Source: Planctomycetota bacterium (GTDB taxonomy: Bacteria > Planctomycetota > UBA8742 > UBA2392). From it: DNA of 64,000 bases. This document shows, one piece after another, positions 25,551 to 33,746 of this stretch; position 1 is the stretch's first letter, and every line of letters starts with the position of its first letter. Position numbers and translations under genes: made by a program. The DNA is taken from assembly GCA_020849795.1 (NCBI GenBank), contig JADZFR010000023.1:53462-117461 (forward strand). Direction: 5' to 3'. Under the pieces are notes generated by a model. The model saw nothing but the letters and a program-made list of their open reading frames with translations, had not been told where the DNA came from and did not search any database.

Positions 25551-25581
25551 AAAAAAACCGCGCCGCAGTCTGCGTCGGCGC
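25551..25581 (-). terminator. Terminator-like hairpin in the greA leader
   Basis: On the minus strand an all-GC 6-bp stem (GCGCCG at 25581-25576 with CGGCGC at 25565-25560, 10-nt loop) is followed by GG and seven Ts (25557-25551). It lies between the greA promoter and ATG 25520 and would release a ~30-nt RNA, so it may be an attenuator. Confidence 0.5.
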
Positions 25582-25588
25582 TTCAGCG

Positions 25589-25617
25589 CTTATAGGGCGC
25601 GGGACCGCGCCGGTCAA
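25589..25617 (-). promoter_or_regulatory. greA promoter
   Basis: On the minus strand -35 TTGACC (25617-25612), exactly 17 nt, then -10 TATAAG (25594-25589). This is among the best sigma-70-type promoters in the window. The start of transcription would be near 25582. Confidence 0.65.
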
Positions 25618-25795
25618 GCACGGCGACGGCTCGGACTTTGTGCAACCGGCACAATGAATGGGACCGGCAACGTCCGGTTTCTCGATGCGGGCACTGGACG
25701 AACATTCGGCGACGCGGGCCGCAGCGCAAGTGCGGCTTCCGGCGCAACGTTTTGACTGTCCGGGTACGGGCATCCACTGGAGCCAAGCCCAAGTC

Positions 25796-27256
25796 TCACG
25801 GTGCACCGCCCTGAGGGCCAGCACCCCGGCGCACCAGCAACTGCAGGCGGGTGTAACGCCTGCTATCGGGCTTGCCGTCTACGCTGCGCGCCTCAAAGTG
25901 GTTGCGCAATGTGTTGCTCATGCCCTCACTGAGTTCTTCCGGCAGGTGCCCGCCAATGATGCGGGGGTCGCGGCCCGTTGCTACGGCATCTTCAAGTTCC
26001 AGCACCAGCAGGTTGCAACGCCGCGCGATCAGGCCCGGCACACGGTCGCCCTTGCGGCGCGCGACGCGGGCGCTGCTGGTCAAGCCGGCCGCGATGCTGC
26101 GCGCGCGCTCAAGGTTATCCAGACGCCACGCCCCCTCCTGCCCGGCAGCTACGCCAAACGCCGCGGCAGCCTCAATCGCCAGGCGCACGGCCAGCGGTTT
26201 CGTGTGCAACAGCGCCACGCGCGCGTCGGCCGGAAAGTGCGGCATGCGGGCACTGACCTCACAGGCGCGGCTGAGGTCGCCGCGCAACATGTGTATTCGC
26301 GCAGCCAGCGCCAGCAGCGCAGCTTCCTTGGCGCGGGCGCCACTGCGTCGCGCGTAGGTCAGCCCGCACTCGCAGTATTCCAGCGCCTCCGGCAGCAGCC
26401 CCTGAAACTCGGCCACAAGAGCCAGCAGTTCGTAAGCGTCGGCCCGACACGGCAAATGCTTGGCGTCCTGCGTGATGGAAATTGCGCGCGTGGCACACTC
26501 CTGCGCCTCGACATGCATGCCTAGCGCATGAAAGTTTCGGCCGAGATCGACCAGCAGCGCGGCCTCCTCATGTGCCCAATCGTTCGCGCGCGCGATGGCC
26601 ATGGCCTCGACAAAGTGGGCCTCTGCATCGCCAGGCTTGCCCAACTCGCGCAGAACGTTGCCCAAGCCCTGCCGCACACGCATCACCATGCGCGTGGTGC
26701 CCGCGCGCTCAATCAGTTGCAAAGAAAGCTTCATGTTCAGGTGCGCCGAGGCCAGCGCCGCGTGCTCAAGCTGCAGCATCGCCAGGTCGTGCAGCGCGCA
26801 GCCCTCATCGGCATCCAGGCCCGCGCCTTCCAGCAACGTCAGGGCGCGGCGCAGCGCGTTCGCAGCTTCACGCAACCGGCCTGTGCGCAGGTTCAGGCGC
26901 GCAATCTCTGCCAATGCGCGCGCCTGTACCCTGAAGTCCGCAATGCTGACTGCGGCTTCCCAGACCTGCCACCAGCCGTGCTGGGCATCTTCATTGCGGC
27001 CTGCATCGGCCAGCCCCACGGCAATACCCGCGCACAGCAGCGACTCCGGCCCATGTTCGCCGCTCATCGCGGCAAGTTCGGACGCAACCAGCAAAGCGGG
27101 CTCAGGCACCGGGCCTGACCGTTGCAGCGTTGCATGAACAAGGTCCGTCGGCGTTTCCTGGCGAGATTGCGCAATCCGAAAAAGCCGCTCTGCGCGCGCA
27201 CGGTCGGCAGGTGGCCAGTGCGCTGCGTCTTCACGTAGAAATTGAGTAAATCTCAT
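25796..27256 (-). CDS. TPR-repeat protein
   Basis: A 486-residue all-helical protein with tetratricopeptide-like repeats from ~80 to ~340: ARALAEIARLNLRTGRLREAANALRRAL, GLGNVLRELGKPGDAEAHFVEAMAIA and ALLVDLGRNFHALGMHVEAQECATRAI. It resembles the TPR arms of MalT- or STAND-type regulators but has no NTPase or DNA-binding domain, and no export signal. ATG 27256 (MRFTQFL) has AGGGA upstream; the longer frame needs a TTG start. Partner and function unknown. Confidence 0.75.
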   Translation of the reverse strand: MRFTQFLREDAAHWPPADRARAERLFRIAQSRQETPTDLVHATLQRSGPVPEPALLVASELAAMSGEHGPESLLCAGIAVGLADAGRNEDAQHGWWQVWEAAVSIADFRVQARALAEIARLNLRTGRLREAANALRRALTLLEGAGLDADEGCALHDLAMLQLEHAALASAHLNMKLSLQLIERAGTTRMVMRVRQGLGNVLRELGKPGDAEAHFVEAMAIARANDWAHEEAALLVDLGRNFHALGMHVEAQECATRAISITQDAKHLPCRADAYELLALVAEFQGLLPEALEYCECGLTYARRSGARAKEAALLALAARIHMLRGDLSRACEVSARMPHFPADARVALLHTKPLAVRLAIEAAAAFGVAAGQEGAWRLDNLERARSIAAGLTSSARVARRKGDRVPGLIARRCNLLVLELEDAVATGRDPRIIGGHLPEELSEGMSNTLRNHFEARSVDGKPDSRRYTRLQLLVRRGAGPQGGAP

Positions 27257-27739
27257 CTGTCCCTGGTAGCTCGCCAACGCCGGGATTGTCGTGCCGACTC
27301 GCGCTCCCCCACAGAGCGGCTGCAGTTCTGGAACGGGCGGTCACGGAAACTTGGCGAGCTCCCGTCCCCACAACTCCGCCCGTTCCGAGGTGCACTGCAC
27401 GGCCGATCTGCCTGCTCGCTGGAAACCCGCGGCTGGCAGACTCTGAATCGGACACATAATTAATCTAGCATTTGTTAGTCCGCCCGTTTGGGGCCGCGCC
27501 GTGGCGCGATTGCGGGCCGGCCAACGAAATGCGCCATGTTGCACGGAATGCCCCGAACTTCATGGCGTGTCTGCACTTAGTAACATGTGACCCTTCGGAA
27601 ACGGCGGTCACAAGTCGCGTTGAATAAGCGCATTACACGCACACGCCAAGTGACTCTGAATGCTCACTCTCGGTGGTCAGTCAGTGGCGCGTGTGGATAA
27701 CCTACGAGCAAGTTTTTTTGGAATTTTCGGCAGCAAAGC
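27257..27739. other. 483-bp intergenic region without a recognisable gene
   Basis: It lies between the TPR gene's start and the coiled-coil gene's stop. It contains an AT-rich patch (ACATAATTAATCTAGC, ~27453-27468) in GC-rich surroundings that may hold a promoter for the TPR gene. No convincing ORF, hairpin with T-run or RNA gene was seen. Confidence 0.4.
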
Positions 27740-29386
27740 TCAGTTGGCGTCCGGCGGCACGTCGGCCAGTTTGCGGATCGCATCCAGCAGCGTCTTGCCC
27801 ATGTCGCGGTCGGCTTTGCCCAGGTCTTCGGCCAGCCGCAACATGCCATTCAGGCGCTCGCGCAGGATGCGCAACTGGGTGCGCTGCTTCAGCAGGTTGT
27901 CAAAGCGCTCATCACTTTCGGCTTCAAGACGGTCGGCGCGGTCGGACAGACGCTTCAGCTCTGCCCGCTGGGCATCATCCAGACGACGAACGCTGTCTGC
28001 CAGTTTCGCGCGCTCGGTTTCAACTTCGCGCATGCGGTTGGTCAGCCGACGCACTTCGTCGCTGACCATCGCGGATGCGTCTGCGTCCTGGGGCTGGATG
28101 ATCGCGGTATCCTGGGCGCGGGCTTTGGCGCCGTGCAGTGCGCGCTCCAGGTCACTGAGCTTGCCCTGAAGCTCCTTGACCTGTTCTTCAAACGTGTTGG
28201 CCTTGAGCTCGGCCTTTTGCAGCTTGCGCTCAAGCTCGCGGGTGTGTTCCTGGCTGTCTTCAATCTCTTTGTTCAGTGCCGGGATGCGGCGCTGGCTCAG
28301 GCGGTAGCTGCGCGCAGCCTCGGTATCCAGCTTTTCCTGTGCCTCGGCGGCGTCCTTTTCGCGCGCCAGCACTTTCTCCTGCAGTTCCGTGATGCGGTCT
28401 TCCAGGGCTTCAACACGCTGGGCCTCTTTTTCAAACGGCTTCAGGCGTTCGATCTCAGCCAGTGCATCGGCCAATGCCTTGGTGATCTGGGCAACTTCGG
28501 CCTTGCGGTCATCAAGCTCTTTGGTGTCGCGCTCCAGTGTTGCGCTGGCGTCGCGTGTGTCTGCCACGGCCTTGCGTGAGAGCGCCAGCTCGCGCCCAAG
28601 CTCTTCGTTCTTGCGGGCCAACGCCTCTGCCTCTTCGGCAGCTGACTCGGCTTTTTCTTCTGTAGCCTTAAGACGGGCGTTCAGTTCTTCTACGCGGCGG
28701 CCAAGTTCGTCATGCGCAAGCTCGGCGCGAGACTCGGCGCCTTGTGCCTCCTGCAACGCCTCTTTCAGGCGGGTGTTCTCCGACTGCAGGGCGCTGATCT
28801 GCGCGTCCATCAAGTCCAACCCTGCCGCCGCATCATGCGCCTTCTCGCCCTGCGGCTGTGTTTGGGCCGCTGCTTCTGCTGCTTGCGCCAACCTGTCCTG
28901 CAGCTCAGCCACGTCGCGGCGCAGGGCGCTTGCCTGCTCTTCGGCCCGGCGTCGATGCTCTTTGGCTTCACTGAGTGCCGCTTCCAGGCGCGTCAGCTCG
29001 CCGGCGGGCGCGGCGGATTCCAGCCGCTCTTCCAGTTGGCGCTTGGCTGTCACCAGCCGGCTGCGTTCGTCGCGCAGGCCCTGCAGTTCGGCGCGCAATG
29101 CCTGAAGCTCAAGCTTATGCTTGTCGGACGCGTCGTGTTCGGCGGCTACCTCTGGCGCGTGGTCGGTAAAAACTTCGCCGTCGGGCAGGTCGGCGTCGGG
29201 CTCAACGTCCAGCGGCACATTGGCGTCCTCTGCCAGCGTCACGGGGTCGGCGTCCGAGTCGTCTTCGATCGTGACGTCATGCACGGGCAACGCCATGGGC
29301 TCGGCGACGAGCTCTTCTTCGCCAAAGCCGAGCTCCGGATCCTCAATGGAATCTTCCGGCATCAGTGGTGCATCGGGCCCGTTCAT
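27740..29386 (-). CDS. Long coiled-coil protein of unknown function
   Basis: A 548-residue soluble protein. An acidic N-terminus (~1-90, rich in D, E, P) is followed by an almost unbroken heptad-type coiled coil (~90-530, e.g. ELQGLRDERSRLVTAKRQLEE). There is no signal peptide or membrane segment. Coiled-coil content makes homology unreliable; a cytoskeletal or scaffold role is possible. The ATG has no Shine-Dalgarno. Instead TAGACT (29398-29393) lies 6 nt upstream, and its TAG is the stop codon of gatA, predicting a leaderless message that starts inside the operon junction. Confidence 0.75.
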   Translation of the reverse strand: MNGPDAPLMPEDSIEDPELGFGEEELVAEPMALPVHDVTIEDDSDADPVTLAEDANVPLDVEPDADLPDGEVFTDHAPEVAAEHDASDKHKLELQALRAELQGLRDERSRLVTAKRQLEERLESAAPAGELTRLEAALSEAKEHRRRAEEQASALRRDVAELQDRLAQAAEAAAQTQPQGEKAHDAAAGLDLMDAQISALQSENTRLKEALQEAQGAESRAELAHDELGRRVEELNARLKATEEKAESAAEEAEALARKNEELGRELALSRKAVADTRDASATLERDTKELDDRKAEVAQITKALADALAEIERLKPFEKEAQRVEALEDRITELQEKVLAREKDAAEAQEKLDTEAARSYRLSQRRIPALNKEIEDSQEHTRELERKLQKAELKANTFEEQVKELQGKLSDLERALHGAKARAQDTAIIQPQDADASAMVSDEVRRLTNRMREVETERAKLADSVRRLDDAQRAELKRLSDRADRLEAESDERFDNLLKQRTQLRILRERLNGMLRLAEDLGKADRDMGKTLLDAIRKLADVPPDAN

Positions 29387-29392
29387 GCCGCA

Positions 29393-29398
29393 AGTCTA
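29393..29398 (-). promoter_or_regulatory. -10-like TAGACT 6 nt before an ATG, overlapping the gatA stop
   Basis: Minus-strand TAGACT-TGCGGC-ATG. The same arrangement, with one base different in the spacer, precedes the lipoprotein gene at 56255. No Shine-Dalgarno is present. Confidence 0.45.
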
Positions 29399-30856
29399 AG
29401 CGATTGCGGGCGTACGGTCCACTTCCGGCTTGAGGGCTTGTTCGAGCGCGTGGGCAAACCCCAGCAGCCGGTCCTCCGCAAAGGCCGGGGCCTGCATGTG
29501 CAACCCGATGGGCAGACCGGACTTATCGTAACCGACCGGCAAGCTAAGCGCACACAGGCCGGCAAGGCTGGCCGGGATGGTAAAAATGTCGCACAGGTAC
29601 ATCGACAGCGGGTCAGACTTCGCTCCCGCCTTGAATGCCGTGAACGGTGCGCACGGGCCGACGATCACGTCGCAGCTGGCAAACGCGTTTTCGAAGTCGC
29701 GACAGATCAGCGTGCGCACGCGGGCCGCTCGGCCATAAAATTCTTCCCAGTGGCCGGCAGAAAGCGCGTAGGTGCCCAGCATGATGCGGCGCTTGACCTC
29801 GGGGCCGAAGCCGGTGCCGCGCGTGCGGAAGTAGCTTTCGATACCAGATTCGGATTCAACCCGCAGGCCATAGCGCACGCCATCGAAGCGGGCGAGGTTG
29901 CTGCTGGCCTCGGCGCTGGCGACGACGTAATAGACCGCAATGCCGTGGTCGGCGTGGGGCAGCACGGTTTCAACGATTGTGGCCCCCAACGCCTGCATGC
30001 GGTCAATCGCGGCCTGGCACGCTGCCGCAACTTCACGGTTCGGCATCTGGTCAAGGTAGCTGCGCACAACGCCCACGCGCACGCCCCTGAGTTCACCGCG
30101 CAGGCCCGCCACATAGTTCGGCACCGGGCGGTCGGCGCTGGTGGTGTCGTGGGCATCGCGGCCGGCCAGCACGTTCATGATGATCGCCGTGTCGCGCACG
30201 CTGCGGGCAAAGGGCCCTACCTGGTCGAGGCTGCTGGCGAACGCCACCAGTCCATAGCGCGAGACGCGGCCATAGCTGGGCTTGAACCCAACGACGCCGC
30301 AAAAGCTGGCGGGCAGGCGAATCGAGCCGCCGGTATCGCTGCCCAGGCTCAGGTACGCGCTGTGCGCTGCCACGCATGCCGCGCTTCCGCCACTGCTGCC
30401 TCCGGGCACGTGCGCGACGTTCCAGGGATTGCGGGTCTGCTTCAGCGCGCTGTTCTCGCAACTGCTGCCCATGGCGAACTCGTCCAGATTGGTCTTTCCG
30501 ACCAGGACTGCGCCAGCGGCGCGAAGCCGCGCCGTGACCGTTGCATCGTAGGGTGCCTTGAAGTCACCCAGCATGCGGCTGGCGCAACTGGTCTGCTGCC
30601 CGTGAACGTGAATGTTGTCCTTGATGGCAACCGGCACGCCGGCCAAGGCGCCGGCTTTGCCGGCTTTCACCGAGGCGTCGACGGCTTTGGCCTGCGCCAG
30701 GGCGCCTGCTTCGTCGACATGCAGGTAGGCGCCGACCCTGGGCTCTGTGGCCTTGATCTGTGCCAGCACGGCCGCCGTGACATCGTGCGCGGTGGTTTCC
30801 GCGGCGCGGATGCGACGGGCCGTCTCCGTGGCGTCGAGCTTGAGCAACTCGTGCAT
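29396..30856 (-). CDS. gatA: Asp-tRNA(Asn)/Glu-tRNA(Gln) amidotransferase subunit A
   Basis: GatA, the amidase subunit of GatCAB that converts Glu-tRNA(Gln) and/or Asp-tRNA(Asn) to the amidated forms. At 486 residues it has the amidase-signature triad at the standard positions: K79 (VPVAIKDN), S154 (PGGSSGGSAA) and S178 (SDTGGSIR). ATG 30856 follows the gatC stop by 2 nt, so the genes are coupled. gatB is not in this window. Confidence 0.96.
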   Translation of the reverse strand: MHELLKLDATETARRIRAAETTAHDVTAAVLAQIKATEPRVGAYLHVDEAGALAQAKAVDASVKAGKAGALAGVPVAIKDNIHVHGQQTSCASRMLGDFKAPYDATVTARLRAAGAVLVGKTNLDEFAMGSSCENSALKQTRNPWNVAHVPGGSSGGSAACVAAHSAYLSLGSDTGGSIRLPASFCGVVGFKPSYGRVSRYGLVAFASSLDQVGPFARSVRDTAIIMNVLAGRDAHDTTSADRPVPNYVAGLRGELRGVRVGVVRSYLDQMPNREVAAACQAAIDRMQALGATIVETVLPHADHGIAVYYVVASAEASSNLARFDGVRYGLRVESESGIESYFRTRGTGFGPEVKRRIMLGTYALSAGHWEEFYGRAARVRTLICRDFENAFASCDVIVGPCAPFTAFKAGAKSDPLSMYLCDIFTIPASLAGLCALSLPVGYDKSGLPIGLHMQAPAFAEDRLLGFAHALEQALKPEVDRTPAIA

Positions 30857-30858
30857 GG

Positions 30859-31140
30859 CTACTCGATCACCGGAGGGACCTTGAAGAAGTTCTGTTCACT
30901 GTCGGCGGCGTTTGAGACCGCATCTTCGCGCTTGAAGCCCGGCTGCGCCTCGTCTTCGCGCCACTGGTTGCGGTTGGCAATCGGGTGCAGCGTCATCTCG
31001 GCGCCCTGCACATCGACTTCGCGCAGTGCACTTACGAAGTCGGTGATCTTGGACATGTCCGCGGCAAAGCGCCTGACATCTGCTTCTGTCAGTTCAAGCC
31101 GCGCAAGCCGCGCCACGTGCCGTACCGTCGCCTCATCCAT
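30859..31140 (-). CDS. gatC: Asp/Glu-tRNA amidotransferase subunit C
   Basis: GatC, 93 residues, the small belt subunit that holds GatA and GatB together. Typical features are DEATVRHVARLARLELTEADV at the N-terminus, the mid-protein LREVDVQGAEMTLHP, and the C-terminal FFKVPPVIE tail. The start was set at ATG 31140 from family length; ATG 31149 is an alternative, and neither has a clear Shine-Dalgarno. First gene of a gatC-gatA unit, divergent from the signal peptidase gene. Confidence 0.92.
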   Translation of the reverse strand: MDEATVRHVARLARLELTEADVRRFAADMSKITDFVSALREVDVQGAEMTLHPIANRNQWREDEAQPGFKREDAVSNAADSEQNFFKVPPVIE

Positions 31141-31234
31141 GGCGCGCATTTGTACCCGCGACGGGCAGCCGCGGCAACACGGGGGAGGGGCACTGAGTCT
31201 CGCGCTCAACCGGCGGCCATGCAAAGATGCGGGC

Positions 31235-31927
31235 ATGGATGCCAAACCCAGGCGCCTCACAACCGCGCTGATTGCGCTTTCGCCCGTGGCGTTGTGCACG
31301 CTGCTGCTGGCGTTCACCGTGCTGCCGCACATGCCCGGGCTGGCGCCCTTTGTTGCGGGCTGGTGGGTGCTGGCGATTGGCCTGGCCCTGATGCACTGGT
31401 CTCGGGCGTGGGTGCCGGCGCTGCTCGTGTTTCCGCTGGCGCTGCCGCCCCTGGTGCTGACCTTTGCCCTGAACTTCCATGCCGTGAAAGTCGAGGGCAA
31501 CAGCATGCTGCCGACCTACCAGCCCGGAGATGTTCTGCTGGTCGACGAAAGCGCGTTCCCCGACCTGGAAATGGGCGTGTACGTGCTTGAAGTCGAGGGC
31601 GAACCACACAACCCATTGATCAAACGGCTGGTCGGCATGCCCGGCCGTACGCTGAGTGCGCGCTATCATCGTCTGTTCAGCGACGAGTTCGAGGTGCATC
31701 CGCGCACCGGCACGAAACCGAACACCTGGAATGAAGAGCGGCCACTGGAGCCCCGCTGGTGGCTGCGAGAGCCGCTGAAGCTGGGCGAGGACGAACACTT
31801 TTTCCTTGGCGACAACCCGCCCGAAAGTCGTGACAGCCGCGACTTCGGCCCGGTCAAGCGCGAAGCGGTGAAGGGGCGCGTGGTATGGAGCCTGAAGGGC
31901 TCGCACGGCTTTGGTCGCGCAGACTAG
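31235..31927 (+). CDS. lepB: Signal peptidase I (S26 family)
   Basis: A 230-residue membrane peptidase that cuts signal peptides. Two or three hydrophobic helices (~10-80) precede the catalytic part. The nucleophile is S90 in KVEGNSMLPTYQPGDVLLVD and the general base is K130 in PLIKRLVGMPG. The late box is GDNPPESRDSRDFG, matching the S26 GDNxxxSxDSR signature. ATG 31235 is the only reasonable start. It is followed by a strong hairpin that also faces the porin gene. Confidence 0.93.
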   Translation: MDAKPRRLTTALIALSPVALCTLLLAFTVLPHMPGLAPFVAGWWVLAIGLALMHWSRAWVPALLVFPLALPPLVLTFALNFHAVKVEGNSMLPTYQPGDVLLVDESAFPDLEMGVYVLEVEGEPHNPLIKRLVGMPGRTLSARYHRLFSDEFEVHPRTGTKPNTWNEERPLEPRWWLREPLKLGEDEHFFLGDNPPESRDSRDFGPVKREAVKGRVVWSLKGSHGFGRAD

Positions 31928-31940
31928 CGGATTAACAGGG

Positions 31941-31970
31941 CCGGGGGCAGCTGGCGATCGCTGCCCCCGG
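31941..31970. terminator. Bidirectional terminator between lepB and the first porin
   Basis: Arms CCGGGGGCAGC and GCTGCCCCCGG around an 8-nt loop, between convergent genes. The same GGGGGCAGC core with loop GGCGATC and the flanking AAGGCATGGCA recur after the next porin gene at 33671-33699, so the 3' flank was duplicated with the gene. Confidence 0.75.
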
Positions 31971-32029
31971 TTCCAGGTTTCCAAGCAAGGCATGGCATCG
32001 GATCCTGGAAAATCTCCCTGTGTCTGGAC

Positions 32030-33478
32030 CTAGAAGATCCACTGCAATTGCAGGCGGATGATCCATGTGTCGGCGTAGTCGGATACCCCGGCGCCACTGC
32101 TGGCCGAAAGGCTGCCGGCGCTGCGGGCCGGCGGACTGGTGTAGATGCCCTGGATGGACTGCGAGCCGCCCGCGCCGTCGGCGTTCATCGCCAGCGGCAG
32201 CTGCTCGCTTACGTACAGCAGGTCAAACGTCAGCTTCAGGTTTTCACCGTGCACGTAGTAGTTGACGCTCAAGCCGATCTCGTTGGCGTCCGGACGCACG
32301 CCGAAGCGACGGCTGGTGCTGCCCGCCTGCCAGACTTCGTCGCTGTTCAGCCAGTTCCAGCGGATGCCGACGTTCAACTGTTTGGGCAGGATGAAGTACG
32401 CAACCTCGAACGTGAAACCCAGGTCGTCGAAGTTGCCGGTGCCGTTGCGGGTCGGGTTGGTCGGGTTGTACTTATTGCGCCCGTGATTGTGGAACTCGGT
32501 ATGGCGCATGAAGACGGCGACGTCGACGCTGATGCCGAACATGCGGAAGTGACCGTCGAGGGTCACAGCCAGCGTGTCGTGGCTGGTGCGCGAGCGGCCT
32601 GAGCCGGTGGCGCCGGCGCCGGAATCGTCGGGGCGGATGTTGGTGTTGTTGAAGTTGCCCAGCAGCCAGTTGACGCCGAGACCGACGGCGAAAATGGGCT
32701 TGCCGTGCTCGTCTTCGCCGCGCTGGTCGTTCATGCCGTATGCGACGTCGCCAAGCGGGTGCGTCTCGAGGCGCAGGTTGACCATCATGTCGCCGTCCAC
32801 GATGCGGTTGGTGAACGCCTCGCTGGGCAGCGCCTGGTCGGCATTGCGGAAGTCGGCTTCGCCCTTGGTGACGCCGTTGTAAACACCGACCCAGTACTTG
32901 AGCCAGCTGATGTCTTCGCCGACTTTGCCGTCGATGGTGATGCCCTTGGCAAAGTCCTGGTTGAAGACCTCGTTGACATAACCGCGTTCGACAAACTGCT
33001 GGCTGCCGGAACTGGTGATCTCTTCCCAGTTCCAGGGCAGCTTGGTCTGGCCGGCGGTAACGTTGATGTACTGCAGGATGGCCCAGCGGAAGAAGGCTTC
33101 TTCGATGATGTTGGCGCCGCTGGCCCAGGTGAGGGTCGCCTTGTACTGGAACTCTTTCTCGAAGATGTAGCCGCTGAGCGTGGTCTTGGCGCGACGCACA
33201 CGGAAGTTGACGAAGTCGCGGCCGTTCTGGCCGTCGTTGCCGTGCCCGACTTCATTCTGGTACGTGAGACGAAACTGCACGCGGGTCGTGATGCCGAGCT
33301 TGAACCCGTCGGTCTCAATGACGAGCCCCTTGTTGCCCAGCGCGGTGTTTACGCCTTCGCCGCCGCCGCGGGTGATGCTGCCGACACTGTCGGCATCGCT
33401 GTCCTGCGCCATCGCCGGCGCAGCCAGCAGCCCCGCGCCCACGATGAGCGCAAAGGCCATGGTCCACAACTTGCTCAT
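32030..33478 (-). CDS. Phosphate-selective-type porin (OprP/OprO family), copy 1
   Basis: A 482-residue outer-membrane beta-barrel. The signal peptide is MSKLWTMAFALIVGAGLLAAPAMAQ. The barrel starts with TTRVQFRLTYQNEV, contains GRDFVNFRVRRAKTTLSGYIFEKEFQYK and HTEFHNHGRNKYNP, and ends in the aromatic Phe (LQLQWIF) needed for BAM recognition. Family members form trimeric anion channels, often phosphate- or polyphosphate-selective; selectivity here is unproven. ATG 33478 is chosen for AGGAGAG upstream. First of four tandem paralogues on this strand. Confidence 0.9.
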   Translation of the reverse strand: MSKLWTMAFALIVGAGLLAAPAMAQDSDADSVGSITRGGGEGVNTALGNKGLVIETDGFKLGITTRVQFRLTYQNEVGHGNDGQNGRDFVNFRVRRAKTTLSGYIFEKEFQYKATLTWASGANIIEEAFFRWAILQYINVTAGQTKLPWNWEEITSSGSQQFVERGYVNEVFNQDFAKGITIDGKVGEDISWLKYWVGVYNGVTKGEADFRNADQALPSEAFTNRIVDGDMMVNLRLETHPLGDVAYGMNDQRGEDEHGKPIFAVGLGVNWLLGNFNNTNIRPDDSGAGATGSGRSRTSHDTLAVTLDGHFRMFGISVDVAVFMRHTEFHNHGRNKYNPTNPTRNGTGNFDDLGFTFEVAYFILPKQLNVGIRWNWLNSDEVWQAGSTSRRFGVRPDANEIGLSVNYYVHGENLKLTFDLLYVSEQLPLAMNADGAGGSQSIQGIYTSPPARSAGSLSASSGAGVSDYADTWIIRLQLQWIF

Positions 33479-33670
33479 GAATGCTCTCCTTTTTTCCGGT
33501 ATCTGCTGCATGCTTGCAGATGCATGGCAGCAGGGTGGTTGTCATGAGCATCGGTTTCAACAGCGCAGCAGCGAATTGGCGCAAGTCTCATCGCCCGCAA
33601 ACCCGCCCCTGATGCCGCCTTGGCCGGTTCTTGACAATCGCGAGCATCCTTATTGGCGCATCAATACAAT

Positions 33671-33699
33671 CGGGGGCAGCCGGCGATCAGCTGCCCCCG
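33671..33699 (-). terminator. Terminator after porin copy 2
   Basis: Arms CGGGGGCAGC and GCTGCCCCCG with a 9-nt loop. On the minus strand the tail ATTGTATTG is moderately U-rich. It is a diverged copy of the hairpin at 31941-31970. Confidence 0.65.
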
Positions 33700-33746
33700 T
33701 TGCCAGGGTGTTATGCAAGGCATGGCACGTAACCCTGAAGACTGCG

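Noticed and set aside
28712..31234. Very long plus-strand open frame leading into lepB
   Set aside because: It runs antisense to the coiled-coil gene, gatA and gatC and has the Val/Ala/Gly/Arg composition of a GC-frame shadow. Only the part from ATG 31235 is a real protein.
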